Origin: Erinaceus europaeus
Lineage: Eukaryota; Chordata; Mammalia; Eulipotyphla; Erinaceidae
Length of the DNA stretch: 64,000 nucleotides
NCBI RefSeq assembly: GCF_950295315.1
Contig: NC_080179.1
Span: 70,740,615 to 70,804,614, forward strand
Direction: 5' to 3'
In this document: positions 12,013 through 23,475 of the stretch, in pieces
How positions within the stretch are numbered: the stretch's first letter is position 1
Layout of the letters: each line of letters begins with the position of its first letter
Made by a program: the position numbers and the translations under genes
The notes under the pieces: model-generated
The model's database searches: none
Told to the model about the DNA's origin: nothing
What the model saw: only the letters and a program-made list of their open reading frames with translations

Positions 12013-12120
12013 GTCGCTGGCAATGTCTCTGGAGGCTCTCGCAGCCTGTATGGAGATGGCGTCCGGTCTCAGATCATAGCCTTTCTTCTTCTCTTCTTCC
12101 CAGCCAGCTTTGTACAGCTT
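12013..12120 (-). CDS. NEB: Nebulin exon W6 (108 bp, module M7)
   Basis: 36 codons, [20 protein letters not shown] to ASRDIASD. The donor is gtgagtac. The intron separating it from W7 is only 168 bp, one of the shortest in the window. Confidence 0.95.
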
Positions 12121-12288
12121 CTAAATGATGAAATGGGGAAATGGAAGAGTCTTATTCTCTGTATTGGAATGGGAATTGGCAGCCCAGTGTCAAAAGTGAC
12201 TGACACGTAGAAGGCAGGCATTCCACACTTGTGAGTTCCACTCAACCTCCTCGCTCACTTTCATTTGCGTTGCTGTACAGGTACTTAC

Positions 12289-12393
12289 ATCACTCATGGT
12301 GATCTGGTTCATTCTGGACAGTAAAATGTCTGGAGTATCAGGCATGACGTGAATGGTGGTCTTGTCTTTGTTCCATTTCTCAGTGTAGAGTCT
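12289..12393 (-). CDS. NEB: Nebulin exon W7 (105 bp, module M6)
   Basis: 35 codons, RLYTEKWNKDKTTIHVMPDT to NQITMSD. The acceptor is ccttctgatag and the donor gtaagtac. The intron upstream of it in the transcript is almost entirely a minisatellite. Confidence 0.95.
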
Positions 12394-12595
12394 CTATCAG
12401 AAGGAAGGGAGGCACATGGTTTCACAGGAGAACATACTCGTGAGAGTGCTCTCAAGCACAGACTCCCCAGCTCCGAGAGAGAAGAGATTCGACCTGCTCT
12501 CAGAAATCGGGTGACACGGCAAGAAGAGGGAATGATGAACCCAAAAGGGGAATAACATTCGTGAAACCAAGGAGACCTCTTCACTGGAAGAGCAA

Positions 12596-14767
12596 ATGGC
12601 ACCTCACCTCAGTCAACCTGTGTGGAGTGATGGCACCTCACCTCAGTCAACCTGTGTGGAGTGATGGCACCTCACCTCAGTCAACCTGTGTGGAGTTAGG
12701 CACCTCACCTCAGTCAACCTGTGTGGAGTTAGGCACCTCACCTCAGTCAACCTGTGTGGAGTTAGGCACCTCACCTCAGTCAACCTGTGTGGAGTGATGG
12801 CACCTCACCTCAGTCAACCTGTGTGGAGTGATGGCACCTCACCTCAGTCAACCTGTGTGGAGTGATGGCACCTCACCTCAGTCAACCTGTGTGGAGTGAT
12901 GGCACCTCACCTCAGTCAACCTGTGTGGAGTGATGGCACCTCACCTCAGTCAACCTGTGTGGAGTGATGGCACCTCACCTCAGTCAACCTGTGTGGAGTG
13001 ATGGCACCTCACCTCAGTCAACCTGTGTGGAGTGATGGCACCTCACCTCAGTCAACCTGTGTGGAGTGATGGCACCTCACCTCAGTCAACCTGTGTGGAG
13101 TGATGGCACCTCACCTCAGTCAACCTGTGTGGAGTGATGGCACCTCACCTCAGTCAACCTGTGTGGAGTGATGGCACCTCACCTCAGTCAACCTGTGTGG
13201 AGTGATGGCACCTCACCTCAGTCAACCTGTGTGGAGTGATGGCACCTCACCTCAGTCAACCTGTGTGGAGTGATGGCACCTCACCTCAGTCAACCTGTGT
13301 GGAGTGATGGCACCTCACCTCAGTCAACCTGTGTGGAGTGATGGCACCTCACCTCAGTCAACCTGTGTGGAGTGATGGCACCTCACCTCAGTCAACCTGT
13401 GTGGAGTGATGGCACCTCACCTCAGTCAACCTGTGTGGAGTGATGGCACCTCACCTCAGTCAACCTGTGTGGAGTGATGGCACCTCACCTCAGTCAACCT
13501 GTGTGGAGTGATGGCACCTCACCTCAGTCAACCTGTGTGGAGTGATGGCACCTCACCTCAGTCAACCTGTGTGGAGTGATGGCACCTCACCTCAGTCAAC
13601 CTGTGTGGAGTGATGGCACCTCACCTCAGTCAACCTGTGTGGAGTGATGGCACCTCACCTCAGTCAACCTGTGTGGAGTGATGGCACCTCACCTCAGTCA
13701 ACCTGTGTGGAGTGATGGCACCTCACCTCAGTCAACCTGTGTGGAGTGATGGCACCTCACCTCAGTCAACCTGTGTGGAGTGATGGCACCTCACCTCAGT
13801 CAACCTGTGTGGAGTGATGGCACCTCACCTCAGTCAACCTGTGTGGAGTGATGGCACCTCACCTCAGTCAACCTGTGTGGAGTGATGGCACCTCACCTCA
13901 GTCAACCTGTGTGGAGTGATGGCACCTCACCTCAGTCAACCTGTGTGGAGTTATGGCACCTCACCTCAGTCAACCTGTGTGGAGTTATGGCACCTCACCT
14001 CAGTCAACCTGTGTGGAGTTATGGCACCTCACCTCAGTCAACCTGTGTGGAGTTATGGCACCTCACCTCAGTCAACCTGTGTGGAGTTATGGCACCTCAC
14101 CTCAGTCAACCTGTGTGGAGTGATGGCACCTCACCTCAGTCAACCTGTGTGGAGTGATGGCACCTCACCTCAGTCAACCTGTGTGGAATGATGGCACCTC
14201 ACCTCAGTCAACCTGTGTGGAGTTATGGCACCTCACCTCAGTCAACCTGTGTGGAGTTAGGCACCTCACCTCAGTCAACCTGTGTGGAGTTAGGCACCTC
14301 ACCTCAGTCAACCTGTGTGGAGTTAGGCACCGCACCTCAGTCAACCTGTGTGGAGTTAGGCACCTCACCTCAGTCAACCTGTGTGGAGTGATGGCACCTC
14401 ACCTCAGTCAACCTGTGTGGAGTGATGGCACCTCACCTCAGTCAACCTGTGTGGAGTTAGGCACCTCACCTCAGTCAACCTGTGTGGAGTGATGGCACCT
14501 CACCTCAGTCAACCTGTGTGGAGTTATGGCACCTCACCTCAGTCAACCTGTGTGGAGTTATGGCACCTCACCTCAGTCAACCTGTGTGGAGTTATGACAC
14601 CTCACTTCAGTCAACCTGTGTGGAGTGATGGCACCTCACCTCAGTCAACCTGTGTGGAGTGATGGCACCTCACCTCAGTCAACCTGTGTGGAGTTATGGC
14701 ACCTCACCTCAGTCAATCTGTGTGGAGTCATGGCACCTAACCTCAATCAACCTGTGTGGAGTTAGGC
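12596..14767. repeat. Minisatellite, 34-bp unit, about 64 copies
   Basis: The unit begins gatggcacctcacctcagtc and ends aacctgtgtggagt (34 bp); variants have gttatgg, or gttagg (33 bp). The middle units are identical, while those at both ends vary. It fills about 2.17 kb of the 2.39-kb intron between W8 and W7. Open frames across it on either strand are a by-product of the repeat. Confidence 0.97.
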
Positions 14768-14784
14768 CAGTAGTGAGGGTTTAC

Positions 14785-14991
14785 CTTGTCCATGGTCAGT
14801 TTGTTACTCTTGTTAAGGACTTGTTCCATGGTGTCCATGGAGTAGGTAAACTTCAGCTTCTCGGGATGTTGGCGATACTTCCTCTCACTGAGAATGTCTC
14901 CTGCTTTCTTTGCCTTCTCCACCTCCAGTGAGTCTATTGGGACCCAGCCAATTCCTTTCATCCAGCTGGTGAAGTCTGACTTGTACAGGTT
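14785..14991 (-). CDS. NEB: Nebulin exon W8 (207 bp, modules M4-M5, WLKGIGW)
   Basis: 69 codons starting NLYKSDFTSWMKGIGWVPID and ending NKLTMDK, with DK in place of SD at the end. WMKGIGW and RKYRQHPEKLKF mark M4 and M5. The donor AAG|gtaaac is followed after 17 bp by a long minisatellite. Confidence 0.95.
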
Positions 14992-15092
14992 CTTCACGAC
15001 AGAAAAGGAAAGCATTGTTTCAGAAAGAACCAGGCAGGGCTTGGTTTCCTTTGTCTACATGATTTTCTCATCATCAAAAAGGAAAAAAAATA

Positions 15093-15447
15093 GGGAGTCG
15101 GGTGGTAATGCAGCGGGTTGGGCGCAGATGGTGTAAGGCATGGGGACCGGCGTAAGGATCCTGTTTCAGGCCCCTGGCTCCCCACCTGCAGGGGAATCGC
15201 TTCACAGGCGGTGAAGCAGGTCTGCAGGTGTCTGTCTTTCTCTCTGTCTTCCCTTCCTCTCTTCATTTCTCTCTGTTCTATCCAACAACGATGGCATTAC
15301 TAACAACGAGAATAGTAATGACAACAAAAGCAACAAGGGCAACAAAAATGGGGGGAAAATAGCCTCCAGGAGCAGTGGATTTTCAGTGCTGGCATTGAGT
15401 CCTAGCAATAACCCTGGAGACACACACAAAAAAAAAAAAAAAAAAAA
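15093..15447 (+). mobile_element. SINE, A long type
   Basis: A-type head plus the extra 3' part (ggagcagtggattttcagtg ... caataaccctggag) and poly(A). Confidence 0.9.
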
Positions 15448-15510
15448 GAAAGGAAGAAAGAAAGAAAGAAAGAAAGAAAGAGAAAATAAAAAAGGAAAAA
15501 ATAAAAGAAG
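15430..15510. repeat. A-rich and (AAAG)n tract
   Basis: Poly(A) followed by gaaa units at the tail of the SINE at 15,093; probably expanded from that tail. Confidence 0.85.
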
Positions 15511-15631
15511 GGAGGAAGGGGTGGGGTAGAAATCTACTTCTCATTCTCTAGCATCTTTCAGAAAAATAAATAAGAAATGATGTTTCTGAAGAGGAGACTC
15601 TGAACCAATACTTTCTGTTAAAAACTTTCTT

Positions 15632-15930
15632 GGGGGAGTCAGGTGGCAGCGCAGCGGGTTAAGCACGCATGGTGCAAAGCGCAAGGACCGGCCCAAGGAT
15701 CCCAGTTCAAGCCCCCAGCTCCCCACCTGCAGGGGAGTCACTTCACAGGCGGTGAAGCAGGTCTGCAGGTGTCTGTCTTTCTCTCCCCCTCTCTGTCTTC
15801 CCCTCCTCTCTCCATTTCTCTCTGTCCTATCCAACAAGGACAACATCAACAACAACAATAACTACAACAACAATAAAAACAAAAAGGACAACAAAAAGGA
15901 AATAAATAAATAAATAAATATTTTTTTAAA
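15632..15930 (+). mobile_element. SINE, type A
   Basis: Begins gggggagtcaggtggcag; flanked by aactttcttg on the left and actttcttggg on the right, a likely target duplication. Confidence 0.9.
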
Positions 15931-15956
15931 AAGGAAAGAAAAAAGATACTTTCTTG

Positions 15957-16080
15957 GGCTAGAGAGCTATGTCAGCAGTAGAGCACAGGGCTGGTGTGCC
16001 TGAAGTTTCAGCTTCAGCATCCCCGATGAGCACTGCTTCCCTTCCCCACACCGTCTCTCTTTCTAATAAAAATGTAAACA
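15957..16080 (+). mobile_element. SINE, type D
   Basis: gggctagagagctatgtcag head, then a CT-rich end. Confidence 0.6.
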
Positions 16081-16089
16081 TTCAAAACT

Positions 16090-16295
16090 TTTGGCACTGC
16101 CAGGACTTCATGCATATGCAATTTTACTGATTCAGGACAACTTTAGATGGAGAGAGACAGAAACAGAGAAAGGAATACCACAGCTACAAGACTTGCCCTG
16201 GAGCCATAGAGTTCCTATGAGGTAATTGGGAGCTCAAACATGGGTTTCACATGTAATTAGGTAAGTGTCCTACCCGCTGTGCTATCTCTAAAGAT
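16090..16295 (-). mobile_element. SINE, type D, old
   Basis: Ends cctacccgctgtgctatctc; diverged. Confidence 0.5.
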
Positions 16296-16324
16296 GCCCA
16301 GTATATATTTTTAAAAGAGACAGG

Positions 16325-16625
16325 GAGGGGCTGGGCAGTGGCACACCTGGTTAAGCACACATGTCACCAAGCATAAGGACCTGGGTTCGAACCCCACCTG
16401 CGGGGTGGGGGGGGGTGTGCTTCTCAAGCAGTGAGGCAGGTCTGCAGGTATCTCTCTCTCCCTCTCTCTCTTCCCCTCTATCTTCCCACCCTTCTCAATT
16501 GCTACCTGTCCTGTTAAATAAGAAATAGAAAGGAAAAAAAAAAAAGGAAAAAATGGCCTCCAAGAACAGTGGATTTGCACTGCCAGCACTGAGCAGCAGT
16601 AATAAAACCCTGGTAGCAATAAAAT
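16325..16625 (+). mobile_element. SINE, B long type
   Basis: ggggctgggcagtggcacac head; the 3' part agaacagtggatttgcactg precedes an expanded tail. Confidence 0.85.
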
Positions 16626-16648
16626 AAATGAATGAATGAATGAATGAA

Positions 16649-16687
<39 letters not shown>

Positions 16688-16688
16688 A
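16620..16688. repeat. (AATG)n/(AAAT)n microsatellite
   Basis: aatg then aaat units grown out of the A-rich tail of the SINE that ends here. Confidence 0.9.
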
Positions 16689-16795
16689 ATAGAGGGGGTA
16701 ATCAGAGCATCACTCTGGTATGTGTGATGCTGGGGACTGAACTTAGGACCTCATGCCTGCAAGTCTAATAGTTTATCCACTGTGTCACCCATAAA
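16688..16795 (-). mobile_element. SINE, type D
   Basis: Core tggggactgaacttaggacc and end tatccactgtgtcaccc. Confidence 0.6.
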
Positions 16796-16937
16796 CTTTT
16801 TAAACATGAAAATATTAACTTTATTGGGGGTAAAAGTTAAGAGAATTTTGTTTGGGAAGGGATATAGACCTTTTAGTTTTCACAGAATACATTACAGATT
16901 GAATCTAACACCCAAAGATGATAGATAAATATAGCTA

Positions 16938-17357
16938 GATGGATGGATGGATGGGTGGATGGATGGATGGTTGGATGCATGGATGGATGGAAGGGAGGAA
17001 GGAAGGAAGGAAGGAAGGAAGGAAGGAAGGAAGGAAGGAAGGAAGGAAGGAAGGAAGGATGGAAGGAAGGAAGGATGGATGGTTGGATGGTTGGATGGAT
17101 GGTGGTTGGATGGAAGGATGGATGGATGGATGGATGGATGGATGGATGGATGGATGGTTGGATGGAAGGATGGATGGATGGATGGATGGATGGATGGATG
17201 GATGGATGGATGGATGGATGGATGGATGGATGGATGGATGGATGGACAGATGGACGGACGGACGGAAGGTTGGATGGTTGGATGGATGCATGGATGGATG
17301 GATGGATGGATGGATGGATGGATGGATGGATGGATGGATAGACAGATGGATAGATAT
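16938..17357. repeat. Microsatellite (GGAT)n with (GGAA)n block
   Basis: About 420 bp of ggat units with an internal block of ggaa units at about 16,990-17,075 and a few gttg, gcat and ggac variants. It lies in the intron between W9 and W8. Long open frames in all phases are repeat artefacts. Confidence 0.95.
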
Positions 17358-17560
17358 TTTAACCCTGTGAACAGAGATACAATATTACAGTTCAAGTGAG
17401 TGAAATCCTAAACTCCACTTTCTGGAGGGGATTCTTAACTCACTGAGCTCCAGCAAGGTTTGGAAGAGCGTAACTGAAATTGCTTTGCTCAGGTTCTTCC
17501 CTCCCACCTGAGAGCAACAGAAAAGTGATTTCCTGCCCACAGTCTACTGCAGCCACGTAC

Positions 17561-17872
17561 ATCACTCTGAATCTGCATGGCGTTCCTGGAGTGCTCCACG
17601 TTCAAGGCATCAGGCAGGAGAGTGTAGTGGTGGTAAGGCTGCTTGTAGTTGGTGTTGGTAGCCACCTCCTGGGATCTCTTTGCTGCTGTCACACTGAACA
17701 TGTCCAAGGGGGTGTGATACCTCGTCTTGCTGGCTTCATAGCCCTTCTTGTACTCACGATCAGACTGCATTTTGGCTACATTCATGTAGTGAACCAGTTT
17801 AGGGTCATCCTGAAGACTGAGAAATCCAATTTGCTTGCCTTTGGCTTTCTCATAGGCCTCCTTATATTTGAA
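17561..17872 (-). CDS. NEB: Nebulin exon W9 (312 bp, modules M1-M3)
   Basis: 104 codons, [20 protein letters not shown] to NAMQIQSD. The M2 sequence [19 protein letters not shown] and the M3 [11 protein letters not shown] resemble the corresponding human exon. The donor is gtacgtgg, slightly off consensus at +4. Confidence 0.96.
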
Positions 17873-18194
17873 CTATATGAACAAAGAAAAGCAGACAGAA
17901 GTTTGGTAGGGTAGTTTGTTGCAAATACTAAAGTGCCAATTCTGTAGAAAAAAAAAAAGCAAAAAATAATTCTGAATCCAGGTAATGCCTGTTTTTTTAG
18001 TATTTTATGTAAAGACTTTGTGAAACGGTTCTAACGGATGATCTTACGTGTGGCCCTGATGAATTTGAAGAGTGGGAACACTTGTAACTTCTATCTAAAT
18101 TGTTCACAATAGCTTCTTTGAATATGTACAAATGGGAGCTTATATGAATGTGTACAAATGCTCCTGTAATGTTTATTAAGAATTTGGTGTTTGT

Positions 18195-18383
18195 TTTGTT
18201 TTTGGATAAAGACAGAAGCTGACAGAAGGAGGAGACAAACAGACAGACAGACAGATAGAGTTGCAGGACTATTTAAGCACTAGGGAAGTTTCCTCCTGTG
18301 ATAATGTCGGGTCCAGGTGCTTGAACTCAGGTCCTTGTCCTCCATACTATGTGCACTCAACTAAGTGCAGCACTACTTGGCCG
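18195..18383 (-). mobile_element. SINE, type B, old
   Basis: Right end caactaagtgcagcactact; diverged. Confidence 0.6.
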
Positions 18384-18479
18384 TGGTGCTTTCTTTTCTC
18401 TCTCTTTTCTTTTCCCTTCCCTTTTCTTTTCTTTCTTCTTTCTTAATATATTTTCTTTTATCTTTTCTTTTGTTTTGTT

Positions 18480-18598
18480 TTTTTCCACCAGAGTGCTCCA
18501 CATCTCTAGTTTATGGTGACTGTGGGGGGTTGAACCTTGGACTTGGGATTCTCAAACAAGAGAGATTCTTTGCATAACCATTATGCTATCTCCCCCAT
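18480..18598 (-). mobile_element. SINE, type D
   Basis: ggggggttgaaccttggact core, ending accattatgctatctccccc. Confidence 0.7.
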
Positions 18599-18599
18599 C

Positions 18600-19203
18600 T
18601 GGTGTCTTCTTTTAAAATCTTCTTTCCATAATCAAGTTGCATTAGCTTACAAAGTATTTGCATAATTGTGAATTAATTTATGCAGATCCTTTTTACAAAT
18701 GAGTATATATGATGTCAAATGAATGATTTTTTTTTTACTCTAGGTATTCTACTAATTTACCTAGAAAATATAGCTTTCTTTGTAAAAACTAATTAAAACT
18801 ATATTTTTCCTGGTTTTCCATATTTCCCCAGACTTTTTCTTTTTGTAAATTTCATTTTATATATAGCATATTCTTTAGAAACACAGTTTTTTTTTAATTT
18901 AGTCAAAATTCATATGGCATGAGTTTTCCTCAAAAAAACCCAAATAAAAGCAGTTTTCAAGTTCCTAACAGTGCTACTAATGAGAATGACAAATATTTCA
19001 CAATGTAAAGAAGCAATTTTCCCTTTGTAACAACTACATTGAATTTTTAAGTAAATAAATAGTAAAAAAAAAATGTTGGCTGTTCAAACATTGGGGATAT
19101 TTTATATTATAATTTCTCTTCTTGCTTTTAAATATATAATTTATATAAAGTCATACACTTTCTTAAAAACAGAGAGAGTTTACTATTTTCTATTCAGACT
19201 TAC
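18600..19203. other. A/T-rich intron sequence
   Basis: Past the donor of W10; no repeat recognised. Confidence 0.45.
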
Positions 19204-19311
19204 ATCGCTAGCAATATTTCTTGAGCTCTTTGCAGCAACAATTGGAATGGCATCTGATCTCAAATCATACCCCTTAGCAATGGTTTTCTTCCAGTCTGCT
19301 TTATAATGAGC
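19204..19311 (-). CDS. NEB: Nebulin exon W10 (108 bp, module M7)
   Basis: 36 codons, [20 protein letters not shown] to SSRNIASD. The acceptor is ttattttcag and the donor gtaagtct. Confidence 0.95.
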
Positions 19312-19539
19312 CTGAAAATAAAAGAGGAGGGAAGGTTATTTTATTATTTGGCATAATTGAACGAGAAACAAAACAGGATGGCAAAATCTTACTAGTAATA
19401 TATCAAAATGTAATCCTTTCTTTTAAAAAATTTGTGGAATTAGAATCATTTATCTTTTGTGTATCTACCAAATTATTATTATTATTAGTAGTAGTGGTTT
19501 AATAGTATTTTACAAGATTATAAAATTACAGGGGTATGA

Positions 19540-19660
19540 GCTTTTATTTATTTATTAATAAGAGAGGTAACCAGAGCATTGGTCTGGCATGTGTGTTATA
19601 TCACAGGCTAAACTAATAATTTCAAGTTCTGCATTCTTCTGCCACATTACTTCCAAGGCT
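19540..19660 (-). mobile_element. SINE, type D, degraded
   Basis: gaggtaaccagagcattggt resembles other D copies; the rest is worn. Confidence 0.4.
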
Positions 19661-20084
19661 GCATCTGATAATTTTAAAATAATCTCCAGCAAACTATGAA
19701 CATAATATGACATCCTCTGATAGCAAAGCAATACAAATACAGTGCTTTGAATATAGAATAACAGAAGATTTCAACTTATCTCAGTTTTCTGTTTTTCAAG
19801 AGCAGAAAATTTTCTGTAGCAGATATACAATACTTTTAAAAATATTTTTTGTAATGAAGCATTTCATACTTACAGTACCAAAATTTAAAACCAGAAGTAG
19901 TAGCACACACCTTTAATTAATTTTAATATCCAATATTATGTATAAAAACAGAAAAAAAGTTTCTAATAGCCAAGAGTATAGATATAACATATAAATGCCT
20001 AGTAAAGACAAAAGACAAGTTAAAACTACAGGATTTTTTTTAAAGAAATGAATAATTTTTATTCAGATTTGGTTGTTTATTTTT

Positions 20085-20255
20085 AAGACTGTTGTTCTCA
20101 TTTCTAAATATTTTATTTATTTCAATGAGACATAGAGGGAGGAGGAGAGACCACCCAGCTCTGATTTACAGTGAGGCTAGGGTTTGAACCTGGAGCTTCA
20201 GAGCCTCAGGCAAATAAGTTCTTTGCATAACCATTATGCTATCTTCCCAGCCCAG
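20085..20255 (-). mobile_element. SINE, type D
   Basis: aggctagggtttgaacctgg core, ending accattatgctatcttccca. Confidence 0.7.
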
Positions 20256-20561
20256 GTTGGGTTATTTTCTAATTAGAATTTACTAGCTTACCAAAAGACA
20301 AAAGGAAATAATAATAGTGAATTTAAATGTCATCATCAATTAAATAACCACATAATTTCCAAGGACTGGGGAAATAAGCATTAAATAAAGTACTAGGTAG
20401 TTTCCAATCTTATGTCCTATGGGAACAATAGGATCTTAAAACTTGAAGGGTCCACACTCAGTGTGTTAAATCCCCTCTAAAATTATGTAGGTGCAAAATT
20501 TATGTGGAATTATAAAGGCCTACATAAGCAATGAGGTATTGGCACCAGATGAAGTACTCAC

Positions 20562-20666
20562 ATCACTCATGTTGAGGGCATTGACCTTGGCTTGAATAAA
20601 CTGAGGCAATTCAGGGTCCATCGTGTACTTGTGTTTCATTTTCTCACCCTCCACCTTGTAGTTCAA
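20562..20666 (-). CDS. NEB: Nebulin exon W11 (105 bp, module M6)
   Basis: 35 codons, LNYKVEGEKMKHKYTMDPEL to NALNMSD. The acceptor is tctgtttccag and the donor gtgagtac. Confidence 0.95.
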
Positions 20667-21054
20667 CTGGAAACAGAAGACAGCATGCAAATGTAGTTCA
20701 CTGTTGTAAGGTACCTTTCATTAAGCACACACTCCTTTCAAAAGGAAGACAATCTAGTTGGCTTTTTCCACACACAAGGCAAACAAATGCCTGCAGTATC
20801 ACACAGAGGGGTGTTAGTCAACATATTGATTTGCCCATCCACCAATACTAATGGGCAGCACTGTGGGCCAGGCAGGGTGGTGAAAAGGACAGACGTGACC
20901 TCTTGGATTATAGTCCAGGAGAAGAGACAGGCTTAAAAGCACATGAACTAATGGAGTTAACCAGACTGCATAAATGTAATGAATGACTGTAAGAAAGAAA
21001 CAAGAGTGGACAGCAATGATGCACCGAAAAGGTAACATTCATCTCCCTGTCAGG

Positions 21055-21440
21055 CAGTCCCCCTGCTCCATCCTCCATTGCTGATACTATGGTCTATTTA
21101 CATAATCATTGTTTTGCCTGAGACCCGCCCTGCCTGCAGGGTATTAATTAATCCCACCAGTTAAAACCTTTGCAACAGTTGTTATGGAAGCTTTCTACCT
21201 TCCCACTCTTTCCTTTTCTCCACCCCCTTTCCTAGCCGTTTCCTTTTCTGACTTGCCACTTCCAGTTCAAAATATATAAAAGTGTTGTCTCTGATCAATA
21301 AAGACACATTTCGTTCCCACTCCACCACAAGTTCCTGGTCTCTCTCCTGCGTCGTTGAGTAAGCAGCAGCCCAGCTTGGCTCTGGTTGAGTTCTCTCCAA
21401 CCCAGAGAGCATGTGCCTGGGAAGAAACACCCTCACGCTA
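21055..21440 (+). mobile_element. LTR-like element, solo
   Basis: Contains atatataaaag (TATA box), then tcaataaaga (polyadenylation signal) 20 bp on and a pyrimidine-rich ctggtctctctcctgcgtcg segment typical of R-U5. No internal retroviral sequence adjoins it. Exact ends and the target duplication could not be fixed. Confidence 0.5.
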
Positions 21441-21627
21441 GCCCAGCATCCTAACTTGAAGAAAGGGGAAGAGTCCAACCAGAACAATATGGTTCAGAGC
21501 TCTGTGTCTGCAAAGTAGCTGCTTTGCTAACTCATAAATACCCTCACAACGTGAATTAAGAAAAATGGGGGCATGGCTCAGCCATGGGAGTTAGTTACAA
21601 ACAAAACTCGGGAAAGAAAGCACTCAC

Positions 21628-21834
21628 ATCACTTAGCTGCTTCGTGTTCTGCTGAGCTAAAACCATGCCCATGGAATCAGGCACGCTCGTGAACTTGATG
21701 GTATCTGGGTGCTGTCGATACTTCCTCTCATTTAATGCCTCGCCTGCCTTCTTGACCTTCTCAACTTCCAGAGAACCGATGGGGATCCAGCCAATGCCCT
21801 TTAAGAAGTTGTTGTATTCGTCTTTGTATGCATT
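21628..21834 (-). CDS. NEB: Nebulin exon W12 (207 bp, modules M4-M5, WLKGIGW)
   Basis: 69 codons starting [20 protein letters not shown] and ending NTKQLSD. FLKGIGW is the super-repeat motif; M5 starts [12 protein letters not shown]. The donor is gtgagtgc. Confidence 0.95.
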
Positions 21835-21840
21835 CTGTAA

Positions 21841-22815
21841 CAGAGTGATCTCATGTGAGAAGATGGCCTAGAAAATGCTTCAGCAATGTTTCTGAAATCT
21901 GCGATTCTAACGAGGAGAAATAAATAGCAGCCCTGTCAGCAAGACTGTGTCTGTAACAAGAGTCTGGGGCTGTGTCTGCCACAGAGCTTATTACCTAGAA
22001 TTTGGTAATAAGAAAAGGCAGTTCTGTTGTTAAGAGTGCATTATACAACACAGAGGGAATCTAGGTCACATATCTCCATGGGTGCTGCTTTAAAAAAAAA
22101 TGTATCTCTTTGGACAATAAATTAGATATTCCTTTTGTTATATTTGATTGAAAATGTCCCAACTTTGAATTTCACCCACCCTGTACACCCAGGCTATTCC
22201 TGACCTCAGCAGGGAAAGCACATTTTTACTGAGTAACCATAAGCGAACACAATTTCTATCCTTTGCAGAGGATGATTCTTATAGAAATCTGGCTCCCGCA
22301 GAAGGAAATGTCTTGAATAATAAACACCCTCCCCATGCAGCTCTCCATGAATCACTCTTCAACTGCAAATCCTGGCTCAGTTTGGATGACTCACTACATA
22401 GATTCACATGGATGAGTGTGTGACCTTGAATTTAAAAAAATGAAAGTAAGGACGGTCCTAAATTTAGAAAGTAGAGAGGCTACTGCTACTTCCTATTATA
22501 CTTTTCACCATGAAGGGAGGCCCTCCAAGGAGCAAACCTCTCCTCTTGGTTAGAGTCAAAGTAACTGATTTCCTTGGTGGAATAGGACTTCTAACTTCCA
22601 TCCATATACTGCCAGAGACAAAGTCAATGATCATGGCATAAACATAGAAAACCAGCAAGAATATGACTTGTCTACCAGGCCCTTGCTAGTCTTTCAGGAA
22701 TGACTGTTTTTCTTCACTGCGCATTCAGAAAAGCATCTATTGTAAAGTCTAGTAACACAGAAAGAAATGATGGTCCCTGAAGTACCAATCTCCCTGTTGT
22801 GTTATCCACACTTAC
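21841..22815. other. Intron sequence without recognised feature
   Basis: Whole W13-W12 intron, free of SINEs. Confidence 0.5.
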
Positions 22816-23127
22816 GTCACTCTGAATCTGGTTTGCATTCCTCGTGTGCTCAAGACTCAAGGCGTCAGGCAGGTAGGTGTAGTGATGGATTGGCTGCTTG
22901 TAGTTGATGTTGGTGACCACATCCTGGGCCATTTTCGCAGCTGTGATGCTGACCATGTCCCCAGGTGTGTGATAGCTGGTTTTGGTGTTCTCATAGTTCT
23001 TCTTGTACTCACGATCAGACTGCAGCTTGGCGACGTTCATATAGTGGACTAATTTAGGATCATCCTGCAGGCTTCTAAAACCCACGTGCTTTCCTTTTGC
23101 CTTCTCATAAGCTTCTTTGTATTTATA
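22816..23127 (-). CDS. NEB: Nebulin exon W13 (312 bp, modules M1-M3)
   Basis: 104 codons, [20 protein letters not shown] to NANQIQSD. M2 is [19 protein letters not shown]. The donor is gtaagtgt. Confidence 0.96.
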
Positions 23128-23475
23128 CTGCAGGGGCAGAATTTACAGCCATTGTTTTCACACACAAAGTCACTCAGAACAGTGTGACTTTATCAAAGAA
23201 TGTACAAGAAACATGTCCCACCTCCCACCATAGACAGTTCAATGAGAAAGTATTAACTTCCAACTTTTCTGGCTTACAAATGGGTATCATGGTTGATTAA
23301 GAATCACTTTGTCTACGAATCCTACCGATAATCTGTATGTAGAACTTTATATAAAGTCATCTGAACTTTTTACACAGGATAAGCAAAACACACGTCTAGG
23401 TCAGTAAGTAGCTCTTGGTTTTCCAAGGATATGACTTTTCCTAATATAACATGTTATTTTATACCAAGAAGTATT

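Noticed and set aside
12596..14767. CRISPR-like array of direct repeats
   Set aside because: The units are contiguous with no unique spacers, and the setting is a mammalian intron; it is a minisatellite.
12561..14931. Repetitive proteins encoded by the minisatellite on the plus strand
   Set aside because: The frames exist only because a 34-bp unit cycles through all phases without stops in some of them. There is no start context or conservation, and the array is intronic to NEB.
16892..17399. His/Pro/Ser- or Asp/Gly/Trp-rich proteins over the GGAT repeat
   Set aside because: Translations of a tetranucleotide repeat in several frames on both strands; artefacts.
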